A stretch of DNA of 22,782 nt from Eubacteriales bacterium. GTDB lineage: Bacteria > Bacillota > Clostridia > Peptostreptococcales > Anaerovoracaceae. The stretch spans positions 1 to 22,782 of the forward strand of contig JAQUJQ010000005.1 of NCBI GenBank assembly GCA_028680875.1. Reading direction: 5' to 3'. The position numbers were made by a program, and so were the translations under genes. Shown here piece by piece: positions 1 to 7,554 of this stretch (position 1 is the stretch's first letter; the number at the start of each line of letters is the position of its first letter). The notes beneath the pieces are model-generated. The model saw only the letters and a program-made list of their open reading frames with translations, had not been told where the DNA came from and ran no database searches.

Positions 1-89
1 TTCGTATCATGCTGGAAGGAAAAGATTCTGATAGTATGGGAAAAATGGGGCAGGATCTTGCAGCATTGATAAGCGATAAAATGGGATAA
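1..89 (+). CDS. 3' end of an unidentified gene (partial)
   Basis: The third forward frame is open from the window edge to a TAA at 87-89. It encodes about 28 residues that begin RIMLEGKDSDS and end ALISDKMG. Another forward frame is also open for 22 codons but gives a less protein-like sequence, so this frame is preferred. The gene lies 41 bases before the GerMN lipoprotein and has no terminator after it, so it probably belongs to the same transcription unit. I do not recognise the family from this fragment and assign no function. Confidence 0.45.
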   Translation, partial: RIMLEGKDSDSMGKMGQDLAALISDKMG

Positions 90-130
90 TAATTTATAAT
101 TTACAAATTACAAATTAGGGGAGGATTGAG

Positions 131-691
131 ATGAATAGAAAAGGGTACGTTATTTTGGTTCTATGTCTGTTTATGGTTGTTTTGGTCATGATGCTGTCAG
201 GTTGTGGGGATAACGAAGAACCGAACGGGGATGTCATTACTACAATTCCTGTAAAGCTTTATTATGTCAATGAAGAGTATGTGACTACGGGAGATGAAAC
301 GTTTCCTGAATTACTGATGGTGGAGAGCGCCTTGCAGATTTCAGAAAACGAAAACCCGTATCTGGCTTTGGTGGATGCTTTGCGAGAGGCACCCGGTGAA
401 GGGATGTCTACCATGGTCACCGGGGATATCAATTTTCTGGATATAGCTGTAAGTAAAGAGGACCCTGAGATAATTGTAGTAGATTTGGATTCGAATGGGC
501 TATCCGGAGGATCTCTGGGCGAGGGGCTATTTATTAAACAGGTGGTATATACCCTTTTGGAAAATGGGATCATGCAAAAATCAGATTTAAACGAAAAGGA
601 AATTAAAAAGGTTCAGTTTTTAGTTGACGGTCAGGTTGTTGAAAGTTTAATGGGACATATTGATGCCCGTGAACCCTTCACCAGACAATAA
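131..691 (+). CDS. GerMN-domain lipoprotein
   Basis: This is a 186-residue secreted lipoprotein. Residues 1-24 form a signal peptide with a Lys/Arg start and a long hydrophobic run. A lipobox LSGC follows with the lipid-bearing cysteine at residue 25, so the mature protein should be anchored on the outer face of the membrane. The rest (about 40-180) looks like a GerMN domain: it begins VKLYYVNEEY, has a central ENPYLALVDALREAP helix, then a VVDLDSNGLSGG segment, and ends KVQFLVDGQVVESL. GerMN domains occur in the spore germination and sporulation protein GerM and in other cell-envelope lipoproteins. A GGGGAGGA ribosome site at 117-126 supports the ATG. Its stop is 21 bases before the hydrolase gene, so the two are probably cotranscribed. 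The domain call is solid; the cellular role is not shown. Confidence 0.8.
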   Translation: MNRKGYVILVLCLFMVVLVMMLSGCGDNEEPNGDVITTIPVKLYYVNEEYVTTGDETFPELLMVESALQISENENPYLALVDALREAPGEGMSTMVTGDINFLDIAVSKEDPEIIVVDLDSNGLSGGSLGEGLFIKQVVYTLLENGIMQKSDLNEKEIKKVQFLVDGQVVESLMGHIDAREPFTRQ

Positions 692-712
692 TGGGAGATA
701 TAAAAAGGTAAT

Positions 713-1960
713 ATGAAACAATATGAAATAAGAGAAATGAAATTGGCCCCTTTAGGAAGACAAAAGATAGAATGGGTCAAAAACCATATGCCTTTACTAA
801 AGGGGTTGTATGATGAATTCAATATAGATAAACCTTTTCAGGGAATCAAGATTTCCCTCTCCATTCATCTGGAAGCCAAGACTGCCTATCTTTGTGAGGT
901 GCTGGCTGCAGGGGGAGCCGTCATGGCCGTAACAGGAAGCAATGTTCTTTCGACCCAAGATGATGTGGTTGCCGCATTGGCAGCCGAAGGTATAAGCGTA
1001 TATGCTTACCATGGGGCCACGCCTGAGGAATACAGACGACATTTGGAAATGACTTTGGAACATAAGCCGAATATTATTATTGATGACGGTGCGGATCTGG
1101 TCAGCTTGATTCATGACAGCCGTCCGGATCTGGCCGGTGAAACCTGGGGTGGTTGTGAAGAAACTACCACAGGTATAATGCGTCTAAAAGCTATGGAGAA
1201 GGATGGGATTCTCAAATTTCCAATGGTAGCTGTCAACGATGCCAAATGCAAACATTTTTTTGATAACCGATATGGAACCGGTCAGTCTACTTGGGACAGT
1301 ATCATGCGCAACACAAACTTAATCATTGCCGGCAAGCAAGTGGTGGTGGCAGGCTATGGTTGGTGCTCTAAGGGTATTGCTATGCGGGCAAAGGCTTTGG
1401 GCGCCAGGGTTATCGTTACGGAAGTGGATCCTGTAGCAGCAATTGAAGCCGTTATGGATGGTTTCGAAGTTATGACCATGGACCGGGCGGCACCTTTGGG
1501 GGATATTTTTGTTTGTGCTACCGGAAACACTCAGGTTATCACTTTGTCGCACATGCTAAAAATGAAAGAATTGGCTATTCTGGCTAACGCAGGACATTTT
1601 GATGTGGAGGTATTTATGCCCGAACTGGAGGCCAATGTATTGGAAAAGAAAGAATTAAGGCGGAACGTGATGGGGTATAAACTACTAAATGGCAAGTGGA
1701 TTTGTGTTTTAGCAGAGGGACGTTTAGTAAACATTGCTGCTGCAGACGGACATCCCGCAGAAATTATGGATATGAGTTTTGCTGTCCAGTGTCTCTCTGC
1801 ATTGTATATAAAAAATCATAAAGGACAGCTGAAGAATAAAGTAATCGATGTATCCGAAGAAATTGACGATGCAGTGGCCAGGCGTATGTTAAACGCCTGG
1901 GGGATAACCATCGATCAACTTACGAAAGAACAAAAACGGTATTTAAACAGCTGGCATTGA
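713..1960 (+). CDS. ahcY: S-adenosylhomocysteine hydrolase family (possibly S-inosylhomocysteine hydrolase)
   Basis: The 415-residue protein belongs to the family that splits S-adenosylhomocysteine into homocysteine and a nucleoside, using bound NAD in the cytoplasm. Family residues visible are H52, the acid pair in DDGADL (124-129), E150 in CEETTTG, K180 and D184 in the NDAKCKHFFDNRYG segment, the NAD loop GYGWCSKG (214-221), H295 in GHFD and H347 in GHP. It is the short archaeal/Thermotoga-like form: it ends LTKEQKRYLNSWH and lacks the KPDHYRY tail of the animal enzyme. The adenine-contact segment reads HLEAKTA (52-58), where the human enzyme has HMTVETA. Thr57 and Glu59 of human are thus replaced by Glu54 and Lys56, a pattern I associate with archaeal enzymes acting on S-inosylhomocysteine. 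The fold is certain, the substrate open. An AAAGG site at about 704-708 precedes the ATG, and a perfect hairpin follows the gene. Confidence 0.93.
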   Translation: MKQYEIREMKLAPLGRQKIEWVKNHMPLLKGLYDEFNIDKPFQGIKISLSIHLEAKTAYLCEVLAAGGAVMAVTGSNVLSTQDDVVAALAAEGISVYAYHGATPEEYRRHLEMTLEHKPNIIIDDGADLVSLIHDSRPDLAGETWGGCEETTTGIMRLKAMEKDGILKFPMVAVNDAKCKHFFDNRYGTGQSTWDSIMRNTNLIIAGKQVVVAGYGWCSKGIAMRAKALGARVIVTEVDPVAAIEAVMDGFEVMTMDRAAPLGDIFVCATGNTQVITLSHMLKMKELAILANAGHFDVEVFMPELEANVLEKKELRRNVMGYKLLNGKWICVLAEGRLVNIAAADGHPAEIMDMSFAVQCLSALYIKNHKGQLKNKVIDVSEEIDDAVARRMLNAWGITIDQLTKEQKRYLNSWH

Positions 1961-1986
1961 AAAGAGTATACTTAAGAAATGTTTTA

Positions 1987-2015
1987 GGCCCGCAAACCTC
2001 AGTTTGCGGGCCTTT
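1987..2015 (+). terminator. Rho-independent terminator after ahcY
   Basis: A perfect 11-bp stem (GGCCCGCAAAC at 1987-1997, GTTTGCGGGCC at 2002-2012) encloses the four-base loop CTCA and is followed by TTT and a T-rich stretch. It lies 27 bases after the ahcY stop. The minus strand has only a weak T tract after the stem, but the hairpin also lies just past the end of the minus-strand peptide gene and could serve both convergent transcripts. Confidence 0.85.
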
Positions 2016-2025
2016 ATGTGTTCTT

Positions 2026-2136
2026 TTAACAGTCGCTATAGCAGTTGCAGAAAATAATAACCAGTATGAGAAAGAAGAATAATAAGCTGGTATCAATTCC
2101 TTCACCGCCGAGGGGTCCACATCTGTTTGACATCAT
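2026..2136 (-). CDS. Small hydrophobic Gly/Cys-containing peptide (36 aa), sporulation-peptide-like
   Basis: The complement of 2136-2026 reads MMSNRCGPLGGEGIDTS, then the hydrophobic run LLFFFLILVIIF, then CNCYSDC and a TAA at 2028-2026. An AGGTGA ribosome site (complement of 2141-2146) lies 4 bases before the first ATG and 7 before the second, so either Met can be the start. A Gly-rich head followed by one membrane-spanning run and a Cys-rich end resembles the very small YjcZ-like peptides of spore-forming Firmicutes, but I cannot confirm membership. The gene is downstream of gltX on the same strand (89 bases from its stop) and points at the ahcY terminator. Ribosome site, membrane segment and Cys pattern together argue that it is real; no function is assigned. 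Confidence 0.6.
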   Translation of the reverse strand: MMSNRCGPLGGEGIDTSLLFFFLILVIIFCNCYSDC

Positions 2137-2225
2137 TTATCACCTGCTTTTATTATAGTTTTATATTGTAGTATAGGATATTCATAGGTGAGAAAATATG
2201 TGAATCCCCAGTATAAATTATTATA

Positions 2226-3872
2226 TTATAATAAACCAATGGCTTTAGTAATTCGATCCCGTGTTTTAAGTTCACCCATAATTTGCTGAATTTCCCAAAG
2301 ATCAGGAGAAGAAGCCCTCCCCATCAGGGCGATACGGATTACTGTACTCACATGACCTACATGACCTTTGTAAAGATCGGGGCTTTTTTTGTAATCCTTC
2401 GGCTTTTCCGCATAACCTAACTGAGTCGATAATTCCCGTATTTTTGTAAACCATTGGGTCCGGTCATCAATAGGATTATAAGTAGATAAATATCCTTTTA
2501 ATATAGGTTTTAAGTCGTTATAATCCACCTCCGTCGGATAATCATCCTGTATTTTATAATAATCATCAAAGAAATATGAGATAAATTCAAAAATCTGAGA
2601 GCAATAAATCAGATCTTTCCGTGGTTTCTCACCATGACGGTCCATAGACAGAATATGAAGCATAGTTTCTTTTTGTTCCAAAAAAAGAGAAACTAAATCC
2701 TTACGATACGATTTTGCCCATTCCAAAAGAAATTGGTAAAGTTCCTCATCTTCCAGCCGGGCCAAGACTTCTTTACTAATATCGTTTAGTTTATCTAAGT
2801 CAAAGAGAGTTCCGGAGCTGCTCATCTTGTCCGTGCTGAAGGGGAAATCTCCTATAGAACTTTCCGGATTTGCTGCTCTCCATTCTTCATAATTAGAATT
2901 TAGAATTGTCATAAGATATTCACGAACTGCAATTGGATGATAGCCTTGACTTTGGTAATAATCCAAGGAAAGCTCCGGATCTTTTCTTTTAGATAGCTTA
3001 CGTTTCGTTTCTCCTTCCATTTTCATCAATACAGTGGTGTGGCAATAGATGGGCAAAGGCCAGCCCATGGTCTCAAACAAGGCTACATGAATGGGTAAAG
3101 ATGAAAGCCACTCCTCTCCTCTTACCACATGGGTGGTTCCCATCAGATGGTCGTCTACCACATGTGCAAAGTGATAGGTGGGGATGCCGTTTTGTTTTAG
3201 TAGTATTACATCCTGGTTATTTTCCGGCATTGTTAATAGCCCTCGTATTCCATCATGTATCTGAAAAGTCCTTTTCAAATCTCCTTGGGATCGAAGCCGT
3301 ATGACAAAAGGCATTCCTGCTTTAATCCTTTTTTGAACTTCTTCTGAAGATAGATCCCGGCATTTGGCCCATGAGCCGTAATATCCCGGGTTTTCTTTAT
3401 TCGCTTCTTGTTCCTCCCGAATGGCTTCCAGTTCCTCTCCGGTACAGAAACAAGGATAAGCCAACCCCCGACGGATAAGCTCCTTGACATAACATTGATA
3501 TATATGGGCACGACGGCTTTGATAATAGGGGCCATAATTACCGATTTCTCCGTCTACAGTTGCTCCTTCATCGAAAACCACCCCGAAATAATTTAAGGAA
3601 GAGATAATGGCATCTACTGCTCCCTCAACCTCCCGTTTTTGGTCTGTATCCTCGATACGTAAATAGAAAAGACCACCGCTTTGATGAGCCAATCGTTCAT
3701 TGACAAAGGCAACGTAAAGATTACCCAGATGGATGAAACCTGTGGGACTGGGGCCCAATCTGGTGACCTTCGTACCTGTCGGAAGGCTCCGGGATGGAAA
3801 AAGAGCTTCGTAATCCTCTGGAAGGGTAGTAATATGGGGAAACAACAAATCCGTTTGTTCTATACTATTCAT
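2226..3872 (-). CDS. gltX: Glutamate--tRNA ligase
   Basis: This cytoplasmic class I synthetase charges tRNA-Glu (and perhaps tRNA-Gln where a GatCAB amidotransferase finishes the job). The start is placed at the ATG complementary to 3870-3872, giving 548 residues, because a perfect AGGAGG lies 6 bases upstream; an in-frame ATG at 3914 has no such site. After a roughly 35-residue N-terminal extension comes the HIGH-type signature PSPTGFIHLGN (41-51). LRIEDTD follows, then a zinc-type CFC pair (141-143) with a third Cys at 171. The adenylate loop is KLSKRKDPELSL (KLSKR at about 292-296). A helical anticodon-binding region of about 200 residues completes it. The length matches the longer clostridial GltX type rather than the usual 470-490 residues. 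It is transcribed divergently from tilS, from a promoter at 3942-3970. No T-box leader is visible. Confidence 0.95.
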   Translation of the reverse strand: MNSIEQTDLLFPHITTLPEDYEALFPSRSLPTGTKVTRLGPSPTGFIHLGNLYVAFVNERLAHQSGGLFYLRIEDTDQKREVEGAVDAIISSLNYFGVVFDEGATVDGEIGNYGPYYQSRRAHIYQCYVKELIRRGLAYPCFCTGEELEAIREEQEANKENPGYYGSWAKCRDLSSEEVQKRIKAGMPFVIRLRSQGDLKRTFQIHDGIRGLLTMPENNQDVILLKQNGIPTYHFAHVVDDHLMGTTHVVRGEEWLSSLPIHVALFETMGWPLPIYCHTTVLMKMEGETKRKLSKRKDPELSLDYYQSQGYHPIAVREYLMTILNSNYEEWRAANPESSIGDFPFSTDKMSSSGTLFDLDKLNDISKEVLARLEDEELYQFLLEWAKSYRKDLVSLFLEQKETMLHILSMDRHGEKPRKDLIYCSQIFEFISYFFDDYYKIQDDYPTEVDYNDLKPILKGYLSTYNPIDDRTQWFTKIRELSTQLGYAEKPKDYKKSPDLYKGHVGHVSTVIRIALMGRASSPDLWEIQQIMGELKTRDRITKAIGLL

Positions 3873-3878
3873 TAATAT

Positions 3879-3884
3879 CCTCCT
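3879..3884 (-). promoter_or_regulatory. Ribosome binding site deciding the gltX start
   Basis: The complement of 3879-3884 is AGGAGG, 6 bases before the ATG at 3872-3870. This favours that start over the upstream in-frame ATG at 3914. Confidence 0.85.
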
Positions 3885-3941
3885 AAGATGGGACTCAAAA
3901 ATTGTCCCTTTCATTTTGTTTGATATCTTTCACAATCATAT

Positions 3942-3970
3942 ATTATACACATTTTTACTGGTATAAACAA
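3942..3970 (-). promoter_or_regulatory. gltX promoter (sigma-A type)
   Basis: On the minus strand a TTGTTT -35 box (complement of 3965-3970) is separated by exactly 17 bases from a perfect TATAAT -10 box (complement of 3942-3947). Transcription would start near 3935, leaving a leader of about 60 bases before gltX. Confidence 0.75.
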
Positions 3971-3972
3971 CA

Positions 3973-3998
3973 AACCATGGTATAATAACTCCATGGTT
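3973..3998 (+). promoter_or_regulatory. tilS extended -10 promoter inside an inverted repeat
   Basis: TATAAT at 3981-3986 is preceded by TG (3978-3979), forming an extended -10 element; no good -35 box is visible. The arms AACCATGG (3973-3980) and CCATGGTT (3991-3998) are perfect 8-bp inverted repeats whose 10-base spacer is the -10 box itself, and the right arm contains the tilS ATG (3993-3995). The arrangement could be an operator or a hairpin over the start codon. Confidence 0.6.
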
Positions 3999-5447
3999 AT
4001 AGAAAAGGTAAGAAGAACAATTGAAGAGAAACAGCTCATTGAAAAAGGTGAGCATATTGTAGTGGGGGTTTCGGGAGGACCGGATTCGGTATGCCTGCTT
4101 CACGTACTTTATTGTTTGACTGAGGAATGGAACCTAAGTCTTTATGCAGTCCACATTAATCATTGCCTTCGGGGAGCAGAAGCCGATTCGGATCAGGCTT
4201 ATACTGAGGATTTCTGTAAACAGCTTGGTATTCCATGTTATGTTTTCTCTTATGATGTTGAGGCAATGGCAACCGAGGAAGCTGTGACTACAGAAGAAAT
4301 GGGACGTTTGGTTCGATATCAATCTTTTGAACAGGTTAGACAGGAAATACTATCTCGGAATTATAAAGATGGAAAAAATCGTGTAGTTAAAATTGCTGTT
4401 GCACAAAACCAAAACGATCAGGCAGAAACTGTCCTGATGCGGATTATTCGAGGCACCGGTATAGATGGGTTGGCGGGAATTGAATATATACGAGATGGAA
4501 TAATCATACGTCCGCTTCTTGATGTAGGCAGGGAAGAAATTGAGAATTATTGCCAAAAGAATTATTTGTCAACCAGGATCGATCAGACAAACTTGGAACC
4601 CATGTATACACGAAACAAGATTCGCTTAGAATTGATCCCATATCTTAAGGACAATTACAATGAAGGAATTATAACTACATTAAACCGGTTAGCCAGAATC
4701 GCCTCGCAGGACAAAGAATTCATAAACAGACAAGTTGAGAATTCAATGAAAATCCGGTATAAAGGGACAGGTTCATTGTATCCGTCATTGGATCGGCAGG
4801 CCTTTTGTAAACTTCATCCGGCTATCAGTAAACGGCTTATTTCAAAGGTGTTTAAGGAGATAGGATTGATTCAAGACATTTCAGCAGTTCACCTTGATTT
4901 GGGAGACAGGATGGTGCGGGAGGGTAAGGTAGGCGACCGGATTGACTTTCCCAGAGGATTTGGTTTGAAAATATCCTATGATACGGTAATTTTTTTAAAA
5001 GGTCAACTTGGGGAAAATGTAGAAAGAGGAGAAAAGAGGGAGATTGATTTCTCCTATGGAATCAACATGGACGGTGTTACAGAAATTCCTGAATTAAATT
5101 CATATCTTAAGGTTAAAATCTTAAAGGCAGAACAAATGGATTCACACTTTGGAAAAAATCCATTAACAGCTTTTTTTGACCGGTCTCATAAATTAGCTAA
5201 AGCTCCTTTAATTATTCGAACCAGGAAGCCGGGGGATTATATTATACCCTTGGGTATGGAGGGGACGAAAAAGTTACAGGATTTTTTTACAGATGAAAAG
5301 ATCCGAAAAGAAGATCGGGACCGTCTTCCTCTTATATGCCTCGGTTCTGAAGTGTTATGGATTGTCGGTTACCGTATCAATGAAAACTATAAGGTGAAAA
5401 AGGAAAGCAAAGAAATTGTATGTATTGAATATATGCATGCAACATGA
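3993..5447 (+). CDS. tilS: tRNA(Ile)-lysidine synthetase
   Basis: TilS is a cytoplasmic ATP-pyrophosphatase that attaches lysine to C34 of the tRNA-Ile CAU anticodon, so that it reads AUA and is charged with isoleucine. The 484-residue protein starts with the N-type PP-loop SGGPDS (27-32) followed by the VHINHCLRG segment. The central domain contains QNDQAETVLMRIIRGTG, and the C-terminal TilS domain contains RTRKPGDYI, KKLQDFFTDEKI and LWIVGYRINENYKV. The ATG at 3993 gives a standard N-terminus, but there is no ribosome site before it and the -10 box ends only 6 bases upstream. The message may therefore be leaderless. The hpt gene that separates tilS from ftsH in Bacillus is absent; ftsH begins 47 bases downstream. 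Confidence 0.95.
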   Translation: MVIEKVRRTIEEKQLIEKGEHIVVGVSGGPDSVCLLHVLYCLTEEWNLSLYAVHINHCLRGAEADSDQAYTEDFCKQLGIPCYVFSYDVEAMATEEAVTTEEMGRLVRYQSFEQVRQEILSRNYKDGKNRVVKIAVAQNQNDQAETVLMRIIRGTGIDGLAGIEYIRDGIIIRPLLDVGREEIENYCQKNYLSTRIDQTNLEPMYTRNKIRLELIPYLKDNYNEGIITTLNRLARIASQDKEFINRQVENSMKIRYKGTGSLYPSLDRQAFCKLHPAISKRLISKVFKEIGLIQDISAVHLDLGDRMVREGKVGDRIDFPRGFGLKISYDTVIFLKGQLGENVERGEKREIDFSYGINMDGVTEIPELNSYLKVKILKAEQMDSHFGKNPLTAFFDRSHKLAKAPLIIRTRKPGDYIIPLGMEGTKKLQDFFTDEKIRKEDRDRLPLICLGSEVLWIVGYRINENYKVKKESKEIVCIEYMHAT

Positions 5448-5453
5448 TAAAAT
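5425..5453 (+). promoter_or_regulatory. Candidate internal ftsH promoter
   Basis: TTGAAT (5425-5430) and TAAAAT (5448-5453) are separated by 17 bases, with a TG one base before the -10 box. It overlaps the last codons of tilS and would give ftsH its own transcript in addition to read-through from tilS. Confidence 0.5.
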
Positions 5454-5494
5454 GTTCTAATATTATTTGGAAAGCTAAAGGAGGAACATAATCG

Positions 5495-7552
5495 TTGAAT
5501 AGAGTTGCAAAGAATCTAGGAATCTACATCATCATCTTTGCTTTAGTGTTAGGAATTGCTTGGTTTATACAGGAAAATCAGGGTCAGCAAGTAACACAGG
5601 TTCAATTTTCAGAGTTTGTGACCCAAGTCCAGAACAAACAAGTAAAAGAATTGACCATTATTGAAACAAGCTTACTTGGTACTTTAAAATCAGGAGAGAA
5701 GATATCCGCTTATGCACCTACCACTATAGAATTGATGCTATTAAGTGAAAAGTATATATTTCCACAGATAGAAGACGGGACCTTAGTTTTAACCAGTGAA
5801 AAGCCATCCAGCTCTTCCTGGATTTTATCTTTATTGCCTACTGTGGTTATGATTTTGATTTTTGTTCTGTTTTGGTTCGTGTTCATGCAGCAAGGACAGG
5901 GCGGAGGAAAAGGAGTCATGTCCTTTGGAAAGAGCAGAGCCAAGCTCCAGAAGGAAGATGATTTGAGAAAAATAACCTATGCTGATGTAGCGGGATTGGA
6001 AGAAGAAAAAGAAGAACTCGCAGAGGTGGTGGATTTTCTCAAGTTCCCAAAGAAATACAATAACTTGGGTGCCAGAATTCCGAAAGGAATTTTACTCATT
6101 GGGCCTCCCGGTACAGGTAAAACCTATATTTCCAAGGCAACTGCAGGTGAAGCAGGAGTACCCTTCTTTACCATCAGTGGTTCTGATTTTGTAGAAATGT
6201 TTGTCGGCGTAGGTGCTTCTCGAGTCAGGGATTTGTTTGAACAGGCAAAGAAGAATTCTCCCTGTATTGTTTTTATTGATGAGATCGATGCGGTAGGGCG
6301 GAAAAGAGGGGCAGGCTTAGGGGGAGGACATGACGAAAGAGAACAGACATTAAACCAGTTGTTAGTTGAAATGGACGGATTTGGAGACAACAGCGGCATC
6401 ATTATTTTAGCTGCGACCAACCGTCCGGATATATTGGATCCGGCCCTTTTAAGGCCTGGAAGATTTGATCGCCAGGTAGTTATCGGTATTCCTGATATTA
6501 AAGGCAGGGAAGCCATATTCCGCGTGCATTCCAGGAATAAGCCCTTAGGTGAGGGTGTGGAACCGAAAGTGTTGGCCAGGAGAACCCCCGGATTTACACC
6601 GGCAGACATTGAAAATATGCTAAATGAAGCAGCCCTCCTTGCGGCAAGACGAAATGGAAAGCAAATCCGTATGGATGAAATTGAAGAAGCCATTACAAAG
6701 GTTATCGCCGGACCCGAAAAAAAGAGCAGAGTAATCAGTATAGAAGAAAAAAGACTTACAGCGTACCATGAAGCCGGTCATGCTCTAGTGGCAAGACTGT
6801 TGCCAAATACAGACCCTGTCCACCAAGTCTCAATCATTCCCAGAGGTTTGGCCGGGGGGTTTACCATGATATTGCCCAAGGAAGATAAGTACTACAAAAC
6901 CAAGACAAATATGGAGGAGATCATTGTTCATCTACTTGGAGGCAGGGTGGCCGAAAAGTTAACCCTTCATGAAATAAGCACCGGAGCCAGCAATGATATT
7001 GAGCGTGCCACAGAAATTGCCCGGGCTATGGTTACAAAATATGGTATGAGCGAAAAATTAGGCCCGGTTAACTACAGTTCATCTGATGAAGTCTTTTTAG
7101 GTAAGGATTTTTCCACTAGAAAGAACTATTCAGAAGAAATGGCAAAGGAAATAGATGAAGAAATCAGAACTATTATCGAAGACGCCTTTGCCAAGGCAGA
7201 AAATCTGTTGTCAGAAAACATCGAAAAACTCCATTTAATAGCTAACGTATTGTTGGATTTGGAAACTCTGGATGCAGATCAGTTTGAAAAACTGTTTACC
7301 GGTGAAAAGACAGCAGAGGAGCTGATTCGAGACACCAAGGAGTTGGAACGTCATCTGGAAGTGGTAAATGCCAAGGAAGCGGCTCAACATTTGGCAGAGC
7401 TGGCTGAAGACGATGAATATGATGATGAAGATGACGTCGATGAAGACGATGAAGACGATGAAGACGATGAAGACGATGAAGACGATGATGACGAATATGA
7501 CGATGACGATGATGATGACGAATATGGCGATGAAGATGAAGACGAGGAATAA
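5495..7552 (+). CDS. ftsH: ATP-dependent zinc metalloprotease FtsH with acidic C-terminal tail
   Basis: FtsH is a membrane-bound hexameric AAA protease that extracts and degrades membrane and regulatory proteins. The 685-residue protein has a first membrane segment at about 9-25, a small extracytoplasmic domain and a second segment at about 109-131. The AAA module has Walker A GPPGTGKT (203-210), Walker B IVFIDEID and the arginine-finger region RPGRFDRQ. The zinc motif is HEAGH (425-429), with a third ligand in ASNDIERAT near 501. The last 48 residues are all Asp or Glu except three Tyr, one Val and one Gly, far more acidic than usual FtsH tails; five tandem 9-bp repeats encode part of it. 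The start is TTG at 5495, with AAGGAGG at 5478-5484 and an in-frame stop at 5489-5491 ruling out an earlier start. A regulator gene begins 2 bases after the stop. Confidence 0.96.
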   Translation: MNRVAKNLGIYIIIFALVLGIAWFIQENQGQQVTQVQFSEFVTQVQNKQVKELTIIETSLLGTLKSGEKISAYAPTTIELMLLSEKYIFPQIEDGTLVLTSEKPSSSSWILSLLPTVVMILIFVLFWFVFMQQGQGGGKGVMSFGKSRAKLQKEDDLRKITYADVAGLEEEKEELAEVVDFLKFPKKYNNLGARIPKGILLIGPPGTGKTYISKATAGEAGVPFFTISGSDFVEMFVGVGASRVRDLFEQAKKNSPCIVFIDEIDAVGRKRGAGLGGGHDEREQTLNQLLVEMDGFGDNSGIIILAATNRPDILDPALLRPGRFDRQVVIGIPDIKGREAIFRVHSRNKPLGEGVEPKVLARRTPGFTPADIENMLNEAALLAARRNGKQIRMDEIEEAITKVIAGPEKKSRVISIEEKRLTAYHEAGHALVARLLPNTDPVHQVSIIPRGLAGGFTMILPKEDKYYKTKTNMEEIIVHLLGGRVAEKLTLHEISTGASNDIERATEIARAMVTKYGMSEKLGPVNYSSSDEVFLGKDFSTRKNYSEEMAKEIDEEIRTIIEDAFAKAENLLSENIEKLHLIANVLLDLETLDADQFEKLFTGEKTAEELIRDTKELERHLEVVNAKEAAQHLAELAEDDEYDDEDDVDEDDEDDEDDEDDEDDDDEYDDDDDDDEYGDEDEDEE
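7439..7483 (+). repeat. Five tandem 9-bp repeats in the ftsH acidic tail
   Basis: The unit GATGAAGAC is repeated five times without mismatch and encodes Asp-Glu-Asp. Degenerate GAT/GAC/GAA codons surround it from about 7410 to 7549. Because the unit is 9 bases, gain or loss of copies would keep the reading frame and only alter tail length. Confidence 0.9.
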
Positions 7553-7554
7553 AA

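Noticed and set aside
90..125. AT-rich near-repeats (ACAAATT twice) and TATAAT at 95-100 as a promoter for the GerMN gene
   Set aside because: No -35 box at a workable distance; the A/T composition explains the match and repeats.
6124..6693. 189-codon minus-strand open frame inside ftsH
   Set aside because: It lies opposite the conserved AAA domain, is Ser/Pro-rich without any motif, and is a shadow of the real gene.
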